Positions 35,526 to 48,500 are shown, counted from the stretch's first letter. The stretch: 64,000 bases of DNA from Gnetum montanum (GCA_015680685.1 MNCI01024201.1:130139-194138), one strand, 5' to 3'. A program made the numbers and translations. Notes: generated from the sequence alone by a model not told the origin.

Positions 35526-38500
35526 ATGAATGCATACGAGTTTCTTTGTTCACCCTTGGTCTTGACTGGACCTTATGGCAATTCCATGAAATGTGCAAAC
35601 ACTAAACTCCTAGAATTTGAGCTTATGACTTATGACACAAACGTAGCATCCCTAGAGACATCTCTAGATTGGCTAGATCATCTAGTTAGAGCTCTAGTCC
35701 TAGAGGCGGGTGATCTAACTGAGGATCCACTCATAGCAGTCCCTATAGCAACAAGTAAAGGTGAGGTAAAAACATTGAAACTTAGTTCCTTGTTATAGCC
35801 TCAAATCAAACAAAGCATCTCAAAAGTTCTCAATGATAACGTCAAGGCATTCGCATGGTCGTACAAGGACATGCTAAGCTTGGACCATCACATAATACAA
35901 CACAACATTATCCTTGATCCTCGAATAAAACCAGTCAAATAAAAAGCTTGCAAGGTCAAACTTGAGGTGGTGTTGGTAGTTCATGATGAATTCATTAAGC
36001 TTTACAAAGCTGGTTTCATTCAAGCAATTGACTACACTAACTGGGTTTCAAACATCGTAGTTGTCCTAAGAAAAATAGAAATATACACATTTGCATAAAC
36101 TTCCAAAACCTAAATAAGGAAACCATCAAAGATGACTTCCCATTACCTAGTATTAACCAACTCACCAATAATATAGCTAGGCATGCCTTGTTGTCCTTTA
36201 GGGATGGTTTCTTAGGGTACAACCAAATTCGGATCAACCCAAAGCACCAACTCAGCACCACCTTCTTGACCCCTTGGGGTATGTTTTGCTATACAATGAT
36301 GTCCTTTGGACTAAAGAATGCAAGAGCAACCTACCAATGTGTGATGACATATAACTTTAGTGATTATCTACTAGACTTGCTTAATAACTATGTTGACAAT
36401 ATAGCAATTAAGTCCAAGGTAGCTCATGACCATGCAGATGACTTGGACCGCATCCTTAAACGTTTCCTTAGACATGACCTTAGGTTAAACCCCAAGAAGT
36501 CTGTCTTTGGCATTGAGACCAGCCGCATGCTAGGCTTTGTAGTATCAAAAGCAAGTATATGTGTAGACCTCTATAAGGTTAAGGCTATCACCAACTTAGC
36601 ACCACTAGCAAACCTTAAGGAGCTACATGGATTATAAGGTAGATTACAATTCATATGTAGGTTTATTGCAAAGTTGACTAATAAGTTGCAGCTAATGTAG
36701 CATTTTCTCAAAAAGGCAGTCCACTTTGAGTGGATGACTCAATGCCAAGAGGCATTTAACAACATCAAAAAGGAGCTGGCTCAACTTCCAACAATAAACC
36801 CTCCACAAGGAGATAAGTCATTCTATATTTACCTTGCAACCTCAAACACGTTCATTGCTTCTCTACTTTGCCAAAAGTGAGATGATGGCTTGAAGATCCC
36901 TATTTACTACTTAAACCATACGCTAGTGGCTCATGAAGCAAAATATAATGATGTAGAGAAGAATTATCTCACCTTAGTCTTTACATTCAAGAAATGAAGA
37001 CGTTATCTCTTCTGTAGTCAGGTTAATGCTATCTGCAAAAGCAACATACTCTGGGTGATTACTACAAACATATACGAAAGTAGTCGAATTGCACAGTGGA
37101 AGGCAATTACCGCAAATTTTGACCTACACTACATTGCACAAGCATCCATGAAGGGTCAAGCAATAGCCACACAAATCATGGCTTCACCCATAGATGATCA
37201 AGCAATAATAGATCTAGAATTTCTAGATGAGCATGTCAATAGCATAAGCCAAGTGCCACTACCATTATCACATTTCCCTCCAGGGAGATTTGACCCTTCA
37301 CATATCATTTTGCATTTCCTTGCACAAACAATGTGGCAAAGTATGAAGGTCTCCTTAGAGGTATCTTAATAGCTCGTGATTTAGGAATCCAAAACATAGC
37401 AATCTGAGGTGATTCGTAGCTTGTTGTCAAACAAGTCATAGAGGTTTATGCTTGCAAGGTGTAACATTTACAACCTTCATGTGATTTGGCAAAACACTTG
37501 CTCAAAAGATTTGCAACTATAGATGTCCAACACATTTCCCATAACGAAAATGCCTTTGCTAATACATTAGTCACTTTAGCCTTAAGCATAGTACCCAACA
37601 TGTTTTCTTCATTGCCCACTTTGTAGTGGATTACACTGAACCTATTACTCAAACAACAAGCATTGCATCCATAGGCGTGACAAGCACAACTCACACCCAG
37701 GAGTGGTATGATGATATTAATATGTACCTCCAACAAGAAGAGCCTTCACAAAGTCTAACCTCTGCCCAAAAAGATGCAGTGTGAAAATGATCATGGTAGT
37801 GCATCCTTTTAGGTGATAGCACCTTGTGTCATAGATCCTATGATGGAATATCGTTAACCTATGTTAGCAGTAGTGAAGCATAAAATATCATTGATCCAGT
37901 CCATAAGGGACTATGCAGAGGGCACATAACACCCAGGGTAATGGCAGCAAAAATCAAACTCCTAGGCTACTATTGGCCTTACATGGAGCGTGATTATGTT
38001 TTCAAGGTCAAAACATGTGACATGTGTCTGTGACATGGTAACCTAATGCACTTGCCAGCCACTAAACTACATACTACGCAAATCACATGGTCATTCCAAT
38101 GCTAGGGGTTGGATATCATAGGACCCATAATGCCAAAGTCTTATATGGGACATAGCTTCATTATAACTGCAACCAAATACTTTTCCAAGTGGGTTGAAGC
38201 CATTCCCCTTAGGAAGACAACATCACAATAGGTTTGCAAATTTATTCTAAACAACATAGTGACTTGATTTGGTCTACCCATGACCATAGTCATAGACAAT
38301 GGGCCATAATTTAGCAGTGCAAAAACTAAAGCCTTCTGTGAACACCTTGGCATTAAACATTCCATTTCATCACCATACTACCCATAGGTGAATGGCCAAG
38401 TAGAGGCTATGAACAAATTCATTGTCAACCTTCTAAAGAGGATGCTTAGTAATAGCAACCAATGATGGCATGAATAGCTAGTCTACACATTATGGGCCTA

Positions 38501-38941
38501 CCACATGACATGCAGAATAGCAAGTAAGACACCATATAGTTTTTTGTATGGATCTGAAGTAATGTTGCCTCTTGAAGTGTAGGTTCCATCACTCCATATG
38601 ATCCTCTCAAGCTTTATTAATAAGGTTCAAAACAACGACTTAAGAACCATTAACCTTGACTCTATACAGGAGGAGCGCATGCAAACACTCGATCACATCA
38701 AGTGGTATCAAGAAAAGCAATGGTAGAAGCACCATCACAATCAACATCAATGCCCAATCAAGAAGGGGGACCTGGTCCTCAAGGTTGTTCACAAGCTTGC
38801 AAACAAATTCTCAGCTAAATGGGAAGGGCCTTTCTTGGTCATAAAGGCCTATGAAAATGGAGCACCAAGTTTGCTGATCTAGATGACAATGAGTTTGCTA
38901 ATCCAAACAACCACTCGTACCTGAAGCTGCACTATGCCTAG
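35526..38941 (+). pseudogene. pol: Pol of element A: RT, RNase H, archaeal-type RNase H, integrase
   Basis: The opening MNAYEFLCSPLVLTGPYGN is followed by SLETSLDWLDHLVRAL and FAWSYKDM, matching C and X. RT runs to about 36640 with FRDGFLGYNQIRINPKHQ and MSFGLKNARATYQ. Its active site reads YVDN at 36389 instead of YVDD. RNase H (36760-37110) shows FYIYLATSNTF and IYYLNHTLVAHEA. The second RNase H (37140-37560) keeps CTNNVAKYEGLLRG and VIEVYACKV but has lost the segment with the catalytic DGAS motif. Integrase has its zinc domain at about 37910-38030 (GYYWPYMERDYVFKVKTCDMC), then GLDIIGPI, VIDNGP and NGQVEAMNK, so all three DDE residues remain. The tail ends NHSYLKLHYA at 38941. About a dozen stops break it. 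Confidence 0.9.
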
Positions 38942-38974
38942 TACGCAGCATCACACTAATGATAAAGCAAGGTA

Positions 38975-39265
38975 AACAAACATCTGCTACAATATTAAAC
39001 TAGCATAGAATATTCGCTGCAACATTAAACTAGCATAGAATATCCTTGGGCTATGTCATTAAACTAGCACCCATAGCATGGTCCGCTATGACTTTAAATT
39101 GGTAATCCACCATCTGCTGCGATGATAAACTAGCATAGCAATCTGCTAGGACCTTAAACTATCACATCACAGTTTTCTAGGACCTTAAACTAGGTTCACA
39201 ATTTTCTAGCACTTTAAACTAGTACAGTGTGTGATCTACCAAGACCTAAAACTAGTTTCGCAGTT
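38975..39265 (+). repeat. CTTAAACTAGCA minisatellite after pol, element A
   Basis: About nine copies of TCTGCTAGGACCTTAAACTAGCA-like text (for example near 38982, 39016, 39050, 39088, 39117, 39141, 39170, 39194 and 39233). The family is the same as at 29660-29915 and 56160-56625. Hypervariable tandem repeats in 3' UTRs are known for Tat/Ogre elements. Confidence 0.88.
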
Positions 39266-40830
39266 CGACGTCCACAGTTCAACACACATAGTTTTGCAAA
39301 CAAGCGAGTGTGAATACTTCCAATCCTTCATTACCTACCCAAACCTCTTGATCAGGGTGGGCTGGGGCATTGCAATTCCAGAATGAAGTTCATGCTATCA
39401 AAGAAAAACCCTCTAGAATATTTGTAATGTCACCATCCTCACCATCTTGCTAATCTTCCAGAGATGCCTTCAGGAATCTTGCTGACTTTCTAGAGCTACC
39501 ACCACCATTTTCAATCATCTTGGTCAGATCTCTAACTGTCAACATCACCCACCAGAGGACTAGCGATACTATGGCCTAGCCATAGCACTACCATCCTTTA
39601 GCCCTCACCATTACCTAAGCTCAGAAGAGCATCCAGCAGTGTGATTCTCTACCATGCTGTTGGGTTTTCTAGCTCCTGTCTTTGGTGATAACTCCTGAGC
39701 ACCTGCATCACCAATGCCTTTAGCCATTTGGATGCTCACTTCTAGTGTGACCGCTAGAGCTTTTTCAGCCTGCTACCATCGATGCCCACACTAGCCTTCC
39801 TATTTCGAACACTACATGCACTTGCAACTGACACAGCACCCATGGCCATTGCGGTGCCCTTGCAAACAAGACTTCACCTTCATCTCACATGGTGTGGTTT
39901 TTTTCTCTTCTTTTCTCTATGTTGTGTTTGTAGGATGAAGCCTCAGTGACATTGCTCAAGGGTGTATTTCATCGCAATGGCAAGTCACCACACTACTCCA
40001 ATGTGTCTACTTTGACTTACCAAGCTACTCAAGAGTGCACATCCCTATTATCCCGTTATAGCCTATTCGCATTTACCCCTTCACCTTACATTTTCACACA
40101 TTCCCTACAAGCTTCTCTAATGCACATAGCACCCTTCTTTCGGTCAATTGTAGAACCCATGATGGACGTAACACAACTCGTCTCATGGGAAGCTTTTGTG
40201 GGCTAGTCAAAGCCCTAAGTTAATGTAACACAACTCATCCTGAGGAGGAAACATCTATCCTACAGACACAACATGGTTGCCTCTAAGCAAATTTTGTTGA
40301 GTGGCATGTAGTCCACTCAATAACAAAACATTTTCAAAAAAAAGAGAACAAATGAAAAAGAAGCAATAAAGCAAAAACAAAAAAAAAGAGATAGACAAAA
40401 AAACAAAACTAAGAGCAAAAACAAAATGGGACGAAACAAGTGCCCAAGTAAAATAGCAAAGTTACTATTTCACAATTGGTCCAACCCTGGATCAACAATC
40501 TCACAAGCACTCCAATAAGAGGTCAAAATCCTAGGGGTAGGCCATCTCCACATGTTGACTCCCTCACAAGCACTCCAATCACAGATCATGCTTTGGCAAT
40601 AAGCCATCATAATGTTGCATCCTACAACAACATGCACAATGAGCATCCTTCCCACTTATTATCCCTTGACCCATCTCCCTAGCTTATTTCCTACCATACT
40701 TTATTCCCTTAGCACTCTCAAGCACAGTGAAGAGTTATCTAATCAGACACTAACAAGCAGTGTTGGTGTCATGTTTGCCATGGTGTTTCATATTCTTTAT
40801 CAATGTCTCTTGAGCCACTCCTCTAGACAT
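39266..40830 (+). other. 3' untranslated region of element A
   Basis: No gene is supported. Parts align with C's 3' region: TTTGTAGGATGAAGCCTCAGTGACATTGCTCAAGGGTGTATTTCATC (from 39926) matches the reverse complement near 55640-55595. An A-rich run lies at 40321-40430. An open frame at 39946-40206 is not conserved in C and is not called. Confidence 0.7.
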
Positions 40831-40847
40831 CAACAAAGAGGGGCCAA
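40831..40847 (+). other. Polypurine tract, element A
   Basis: CAACAAAGAGGGGCCAA directly precedes the 3' LTR. X (49240) and C (54994, reverse) share AACAAAGAGGGGCCA. Confidence 0.88.
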
Positions 40848-42716
40848 TGAAACACCACCAATTTTGTGATTCTACATCTTCAATAGCAAATTTTTCTAAG
40901 TTTCAAAACTTGGTAAATTTTTCTAAGTGTCAGTGCTATGCTCTCCAACATAGCCAACGTAGCACACATCAATACCTATTTTGCAAAATTTTCTAAGTGT
41001 CAACAACAATCACATGAAAATTTTTTCTAAGTGTCCTACTACACTCTCAATCTGCTTGCTATACTACCTAGCATAGCCAACAGAGCACACTTCCATGGCT
41101 AGTTTTCCCAAGTGCCAAGCCAAACGTTGTCAAGGTCACCTGGGATAAATGAAATCATTCGACAAATTTTCTATCTCCCAAGTTGTCACGCTTGCTATGC
41201 TCCCTAGCGTAGCACATGTCCCAGTGGCTAATTCACTCAAGTACCAAGCTAGAGGTTGTTAGAATTGCTCAAGATGGTAAAAATAGTTTAAAAAATTTTC
41301 TATCTCTTAGGTTGCTATGGTCTGTTATGCTTTCCAACATAGCAAGCGTACCACAAGTTCCAATGCCCAGTTTTGCCTAAGTGTTGGATAAGGATCTGTT
41401 AAGCTAGCTTGACATGGAAAACACATTGGCATATTTTCTAACTCCTAAGGCTAACTCTCTTGCTACACCCTAAAGCATAGCTAGTGTACCATGAAGACTA
41501 CAGATTTTGTCAAAATTTGGCTAAGTGTCCCTGCTATGCTCCCCAATGTAGCCAGCATTACCAGTATGAAACATCAAAATTTTGCAAATTTTCACTAATT
41601 GTTGTATTACACTCTAGAGCATAGCTAGCTTGAGACTAGAGAAAAGCCTCTGACAACCTCCAAAGCCTCCAAAACTCGGCATCGGCCTTCACCTCAACTC
41701 TGACATTCCTTTGAAAACCAAGATTAGCAATTTGCATCTCTTTTGCACCCCCATTGGTCCCCAAAACTATTCTTGCACTTGACCCTACTCAAAAGAGGGA
41801 AAGACATAGTCCCAGAGTGTAGCCTCTAAGTTGTATTATTTTGCATTGTTTGCAGGTTCATTGTGGTCTTTCAAATTCTGGCTCATGTAGTCTAGGCAGT
41901 GTAGTTATAGTTCAGCAGTCTCTAGGGACCCGTTGCTATTCTTTAGAGTGTAACACTTTGCTACTCTCATGGGAGTGTAGCATGTTAGCGTAACCCCATC
42001 TACACTCGTACTACGTGGCACCCGATCCACATCTCATGCTAACCCTAGCCCTATAAATACCCCTATGTCCAACACTCTAGGGCTTGGAAAATCAAAAGAG
42101 CATTGGGCATTTAAACTTTTTAAGCATCCCTAGCATTCTTGCACCTAGGCACCTAAGCTTTGCACCTTGATGCCTCCCAAAATGTAGTCCATCATTGCAC
42201 CTACAGAACACAACAAAAGCTAAGCTGGTAGGTTCAATCCCTAAGGTAGCCATTAGCTCCATGTCCTAGGTGTCCTAGAAACTATGACTACACTCCTATG
42301 CTACCATTGTGCCTGCCTGTACACCATGTACCATTTATCACCTCTTTTCCTATAATATCTATGCTCCCCCTTTTTGGGGCAGTGCATTTTTTGTTCTCAA
42401 GCTTTGTTCCATTTTTTTAAGCATTTTTTCTTTGATAGTAAGCATAACTCTTACATTTTTCTACTATTTGATACTTATTTGCACATTCACGTCACTATTC
42501 TTAGGTGCTGACACCTCGTTACACTCTGGCTTACTTTGTCTTGGTGTCTGCACGTAATGTAGTATAAACTCTTTTTACACATGGTCATTATAACACCAAG
42601 TAAGTCCCTGTCTAATCAACAAGATCATTCAGGGAACCTTGTTTCTGATTCCTAGCTTGGCCCTCACACGGATTCAGGGTTAGGCTATACGCCCCCTAAT
42701 GTTTTTAGAAATCACA
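40848..42716 (+). repeat. 3' LTR of element A
   Basis: TGAAACACCACC...AATCACA, 1,869 bp, partner of 23481-25335. Differences are mostly transitions, including CpG losses such as GCGTAG to ACATAG. TATAAATA is at 42052-42059. Confidence 0.95.
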
Positions 42717-42721
42717 TTACT

Positions 42722-43105
42722 TAAATCATTAAAGGAAATCACATAGGACATTAAATTCAAAAATAAATAATTAATATATTTCTAACTGCCACAAGGTTTA
42801 TAAAAAAACTTGTCTTTATTTCCACACACACTACTATGATCAAGTACAATAGTGATACAATAAAGATCCATACACTCTTAACTCCTACTGCGGGCACTTA
42901 GGAAAATATTCTAACTTCCAAATGACAAAACTACAAGAGCTCCTCTACAACTATGACAAGACATGTCATAAACATAGTGGGTAAGCATGTATTTATAGAT
43001 GAAAATAGACACTACATCGATGGGGCCATGTCAATGCATCAAATCATGTGTTGACAAGGCCTAGTCGATGGGGCCTAGTTGATGCAGCCAATCCATGATT
43101 CATCA
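42722..43105 (-). repeat. 5' LTR of element B, part 2
   Basis: It resumes TAAATCATTAAAGGAAAT exactly where part 1 stopped and ends GATTCATCA at 43105, matching 11876-12240. It holds the TATA box at 42990-42997 (minus). Confidence 0.93.
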
Positions 43106-44960
43106 ATTGGGTATCAATAATAGATGATAGCAATCTTGGAAGCCCACATGCATAAATGAAAATAATAGAAAATGGTAAAAGTAGGGTCCTCAAGTTTCTC
43201 CATGCTAGAAGCTCCCCTCCTCCATGCTGCCCAATGTGGAAGAAGAAGGAAAAATTTAGGTGTACCTTGAAATAACCTCTATTGTAGCTTTACACAAATC
43301 CTAAGACTAGTTTCATACCTCTTAAAGTCCTTAAACCCTACAAAAGTGACCATAAATAGCCAAAAATTTGTTCCCCTAATTTTCCACATTGAGCATAGAA
43401 GCCTCAACATGGAAAAAGTGGGGAAAAGCTTAAAAACTATTCAACAACTCTTGAAATGATCAAACTTTAACACCAAGCATTGGTAATCAACACCAGCAAC
43501 CTCAAAGACCTACATCCATGATCATAAATGATGCAAAAGGGAAAAAATCTATTTCCCCCCCAAGTTTTCCATGCTAGCCATACCATCAATGTGGAAAAAG
43601 AGGGGAAAGCTCAAAGCCCTCTAAAAAATCTCCAAATTATTCAACCATATGCTCAAACCCTAGTCCTTGATCCTGCCAAACCTGGAGGCACACATGCACG
43701 ATTGATTGAGGTAAAAACTAGCCAAAATCTAGGATTTATGATTCTTCCACACTAGGGATCCCTTTTTCCACACAAAACATAGTATCCCTAGTGTGAAAAC
43801 TCAATAGGAGACTTTCTTGAAGCTTCAAAACACCTCAAAATGACGTCAAACGACCTTACATTCACTCTAGAACCCTGTCAGCAACCATTGAAGTCATCAA
43901 ACCTAAAGAAACTAATGTAAAATAGTTAATAGATGATTCTCCCTATTCTTCCACATTGAGCATCCTAGTCCTAGCATGGGAAAAATGTGGAAAGCTAAAA
44001 AACACTTCGAAGTACTCAAAACTGCCAAATTTTGACATGGAGACATAGCCGTTGGCCCTAACAACTCCATGGGCTCACATGCATAGTCAGTTATGACCCA
44101 AATTGGCCTAGATCTAGGATTCTTACTTCTTTCCTACTATAGTAACTCCCCAATCATGGAAATAAGGGGGAAAGCTACTTTTCAACTTTTGGTTGCAAGA
44201 TGACACTCTCGAAAGCCAAAAACCTATGTCGAAGAGGCTGAGGACCTCATAGCCTCAAGATTTTACTTGTCTAACCTCATTTCAAAATCCAAAACTCATT
44301 CCCTCCATTCCTCCACACTGAAGTAACTCCCCCAACATGGAAACAATGGGGAAATACCTTAAGTTCCCTTAAACAACCGCCAAACATGCTTGAAACCAAC
44401 CAGAAACTTGAAGAATCAAAGTCTACAACCCTAGGGGCTAGGAAACCCAGTCAATGTGCTCCTAAGCTACTCTAAATTTACAAAACAAGTGTCCCCCATT
44501 CTTCCATGCTAAGAATACTATGCTCAAAATGGAAATATGGGAAAGCCATTTTGACACATTTCGACACTCAAAATCAACTCAAACTACCTCAAAACAAAGC
44601 CAAAGGATGCACAACTTCTAGATCTAGGTTCTACCTACCTATTTGACCATGTTTGATCCTATTTTCACTAAGGCTTTGGTTTTCCATGCTGGCCAGCATG
44701 GAAACAAGTGGAAAATGCTCTAGAACCTGCTTTTTGGCCTTTATAGAATCCCGAAGTGCCCAATTTGGATGTATTTGACCCTACACTACCTTGGGAAGGT
44801 TCTAGAACCTTAATTTTGGACCTCTAAGCATCCTAAAACCTACTTTCTTTGACTTCTATGATACGGGTCTTTGTTTCCATGCTAAGCCCAAGATGGAAGC
44901 TTCAAAACACTTGATTTTTAGGTCTAAATAGCCCAGAAATGGCCATAATTAATGCCTAAA
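43106..44960. repeat. Tandem array of about 185 bp, right part (element X)
   Basis: About ten further units of the array seen at 10170-11374. CATGGAA/G-run landmarks fall near 43234, 43409, 43590, 43790, 43975, 44155, 44335, 44530, 44698 and 44890, that is 168-200 bp apart. Joining 11374 to 43111 keeps the spacing at about 190 bp. One unit holds a perfect 24-bp palindrome at 44681-44704 (half-site TTTCCATGCTGG). Confidence 0.8.
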
Positions 44961-45558
44961 CTCACCTAATAGCCTTGTAGCCTCGAAACATGGCCCACTA
45001 AGGTCTAAAATTGGTAAAAACTAATCATTTTTTACCTATATTAGCCAAATTTTATCATATGTAGCTTGTTTTGCTTGATTTTTGCTTTATTACATAGTGT
45101 TTTGGCTTGTTTTTGGACTTGTGGTGCATTGTTGACCTTCTTGATCTTCTATGGCCTTTATACAGCCCTATAGCTTCTTTATTTAACTTATTATAGGCTT
45201 ATTTGCCTTTTTTTAGCCTTTGAATGGTATCAAATAGTGGGTTTTGAGCTTCTCTGACCACCGTTTGACACCATGTGATCATGGCCTACTAAGGCCTTAA
45301 ACTAGCATCATGGCTTGCTAAGGCCTAAAACTGGCAAGATTGTGGCCTTTGTGATCATTTGTAGCCTTATTTCTTCTATCTCCTCTTGTTTGACCTTTAT
45401 TTAACCTTTATGGCACTTTTGCAAATTGTCCTTACCTCATTGACGACCTTGGATGACCTTGATTACATTAGATTTGCATGTATCTGAATAATTTTATAGC
45501 ATTTTAGCATTATTTATCCACTTTTACCTAGGTGTCACTTAATATGCTTTTGGTTGAT
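44961..45558 (+). other. X segment before pol with minisatellite copies
   Basis: Copies of the CTTAAACTAGCA motif lie near 45000, 45285 and 45310 (GGCCTACTAAGGCCTTAAACTAGCA). No antisense gene or TATA box like those of A and C was found here, although this is the corresponding position. Confidence 0.65.
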
Positions 45559-48500
45559 ATGCAAGATCAAAGTATGAGTACATGGGATCAAATCGATTTT
45601 CCTTTATGTCTACATGGACCTCATGGTGATGTTAAATGATGTATCGACCGTAATTGCCTAGATCTTAAGCCTGAGAGTCTTATAGGCCACATAGCCTTAA
45701 TAGAGAAACCTCTAGAATGGCCTAAAAATCTAGTCAAAACCCTTGTCTTAGAGGTAGGTGGCATAATCAAAGACTCTCTAGTCAAGGTTCCTATCACAAC
45801 ACACAATGGTGGGAAGAAACCCCTTTGACTAAGTTCCTCATTGGAACCTCATGATGTCTTAAGAAATCACCAAGGTCCTTCAAAACAACATAACGACCTT
45901 TGCCTGGTCATATGAAGATACACTAGGCCTAGACCCATATTTGGTCCAATACAAAAATATACTAGATGCTAGCAGTAGACCAAGTAAAAAATGCACAAAA
46001 TTAGACCTAATTTGACCTTGGTAGTTTGTGATGAAATCTTAAAGGTCTACCAAGCTAGTTTCATTAGGGCTATTGATTACACAGAATGGGTATCTAACAT
46101 AGTGGTAGTCCCTAATAAAAATGGAATTATTTGTATTTGCATTGACTTTCAAGGCCTAAATAAAGCAACCATCAAGGATGACTTCCCTTTGCCCAGTATT
46201 GATCAACTTATCGATACTACAACTGGAAATGCCTTGTTTTTCTTTATGGGTGGATTCTTAAGATATAACCAAATTAGAATCAATCCATAGCACCAATTTA
46301 GCATGGCCTTTATGATCCTATGGGGGACTTTGCTATACTATGATGCCATTTGGCCTTAAGAACATCAAAGCAACCTATCAACGATCCATGACCTGTATAT
46401 TCAACAATTACATGTTAGGTTTGCTTAATGATTATGTAGATGATATAGCCCTTAAGACCAAAGTGGAAAATGACCATGGTAATAACCTAGATCTTATGCT
46501 TAAATGATGCCTCAAATATGAGCTTAGGCTCAATCCTAAAAAGTGCATCTTTGGTGTTAAGACTGCTAAGATGCTTGGCTTTGTAGTCTCTAAAGTAGGG
46601 ATATGTATCAATCCTAATAAGAGTAAGGCCATATCAAAATTACCAATGCCTACCAACCTTAATGAGCTTTGGAGAATACAAGGTAGATTATAATTTATTG
46701 GTAGGTTTATAATTAGGCTTATGGATAAGTTACAACCCATGCAACACTTACTTAAGAAAGGGATTTACTATGAGTAGATGGCTTAATGCCAAGAGGCCTT
46801 TGAAAACCTTAAGCAAGGGTTGGCACAACTACCAATAGTCTATCCTCCATAAGAGGGTAAATTGTTTTACATTTAATTTTCCATCTTTAACACATCCATT
46901 ACCTCTCTACTTTATCAAAAATGTGATGATGGAGCAAAAATGCCTGTATAGTACCTTAGCCATGCATTAGTTGGCCACGAGATCCAATACACTAAATTGG
47001 AGAAGTACTGTCTAGCATTAGTCTTCTCTTTGAAGAAGTGGAGATACTACCTCTTCAAAAGCTAAGTCAATGTCATTTGCAAAGATAACATACTCAGAGC
47101 CATAACAACCAACATCTATGAAAGTGAAAAGCCATAACTGTGGAGTTTAACCTTCATTATTTTTCTCAATCCTCAATGAAAGGTTAAGTTATAGTCGTAC
47201 AACTCACAGTTTCACCTGTTGATGACCAAGTAGCCATAGATCCTAAATTCCTAATGAACACATTAACGTAATTAACCAAGTCCCTAAGGGTTATGAGGTA
47301 ATCATGCACTTTGATGGAGCTTCAACTACCCATGGGGCCAATGCCACCACCATCATAAACTTTCCCATTTGGTGAAATTTAACCCTTCACCTATCATTTT
47401 GAGTTCCCATGTACCAACAACATAGTGGACTATGAATGTTTAATCAAAGGGATGATGGTAGCTCGTGACCTAGGAATTAGATTCTTAGTAATTAAAGGCA
47501 ATTCACAACTCATGGTTAACCAAGTAATTAAAGTCTATGCATGCAAAGTTGAGTACTTATAGCCTTACTGTGACCTAGGGAAGCAATTGTTACAAAAATT
47601 CACAAACGTTAATATCCAACACATACCTTGAAATGTAAATGTCATAGTTGATGAAATTGCAACATTAGCCATTAGTATGACACCAAATGTGTTTAGCAAG
47701 TTACCCACTTAACCATGAAGTATGCTACTTCCATCACATAGAACACTGAGGACACCTTTGTAATCATCATTCATAGTGTTCCTCCCAAGGAGCGGTATGA
47801 TGATATTAACTTTTACCTTATGAATGGTGAATCCCTATAGGGCCTAACTACTACTTAGAAAAACATTGTATGCAAGCAATATGTCATTGTAGGTGATAGC
47901 ACATTATTTCAACAATCCTATGATGACATACTCCTTAAGTGCTTAAGTAAATTTCAAGCCAGAATAATCCTAGACAATGTTCATGAAGGTGTTTGTGGAG
48001 GGCATATAGGACCAAGAGCTATGGCCACTAAGATTAGATGGTTAGGCTACTATTGGCTCCATATGAAAAATGGCTACCCGTAGAAGGTTAAGTGGTGTAA
48101 CACATGCCAACGATATAGCAACCATATATATGTATCACCAACTGGGCTACATACCACTCAAATAACATTGTCGTTTCAATGATGAGGGTTGGATATCATT
48201 GGGTCCATACTGCCTAAGTATTCTACAAGGCATAACTTCATCATCACTGCAACCAAATACTTTACAAAGTGGTTAAGGCTATTTCCCTAAGGAAGACAAC
48301 ATCCAAAAAAGTTTGCAAATTCATTCTAGATCAAATCGTAGCCCATTTTTACATAGCCATAACCATAGTTACAGATAATGGACCACAAGTAGCCATGAAA
48401 CAAAAGATTTTTGTCACAACCTAGGTATCAGGCATTCTTTCTTATCACCCTATTACCCTCAAGCCAATGGACAAGCAAAAGTAAGCAATCAGGTCATCAT

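Larger units (their letters stand above)
23481..42716 (+). mobile_element. Giant Tat-lineage LTR retrotransposon A with antisense accessory gene
   Basis: A is 19,236 bp long, bounded by TGAAACACC and AATCACA, and flanked by TTACT at 23476-23480 and 42717-42721. It sits in the 5' LTR of B. Order: 5' LTR, primer site, leader, gag-protease (25812-29470), minisatellite, antisense spliced gene (minus strand, 34985 to 30124), RT-RNase H-archaeal RNase H-integrase (35526-38941), minisatellite, 3' UTR, polypurine tract, 3' LTR. The second RNase H places it in the Tat lineage. Stops and a deletion in the second RNase H show it is no longer autonomous. Confidence 0.95.
11375..43105 (-). mobile_element. 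Athila-lineage LTR retrotransposon B, split by element A
   Basis: The left edge is TGATGAGTGG at 11375 and the right edge GATTCATCA at 43105, flanked by a perfect 5-bp duplication ATTGG (11370-11374 and 43106-43110). The 3' LTR is 11375-12240. The 5' LTR is in two parts, 22980-23480 and 42722-43105, separated by element A. Reading the minus strand, the order is 5' LTR, primer site, gag, protease, RT, RNase H, integrase, a long 3' region with an env-like gene relic, polypurine tract and 3' LTR. The primer site TGGCACCATTGCTAGG resembles the Athila site. All frames are broken. Confidence 0.93.

Noticed and set aside
37446-37736. 96-codon minus-strand frame with several Cys residues
   Set aside because: It is opposite the second RNase H and integrase linker of A, and conserved motifs are on the plus strand.
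39946-40206. 86-codon frame in the A 3' UTR
   Set aside because: The homologous DNA in C does not preserve the frame, so there is no support for coding.
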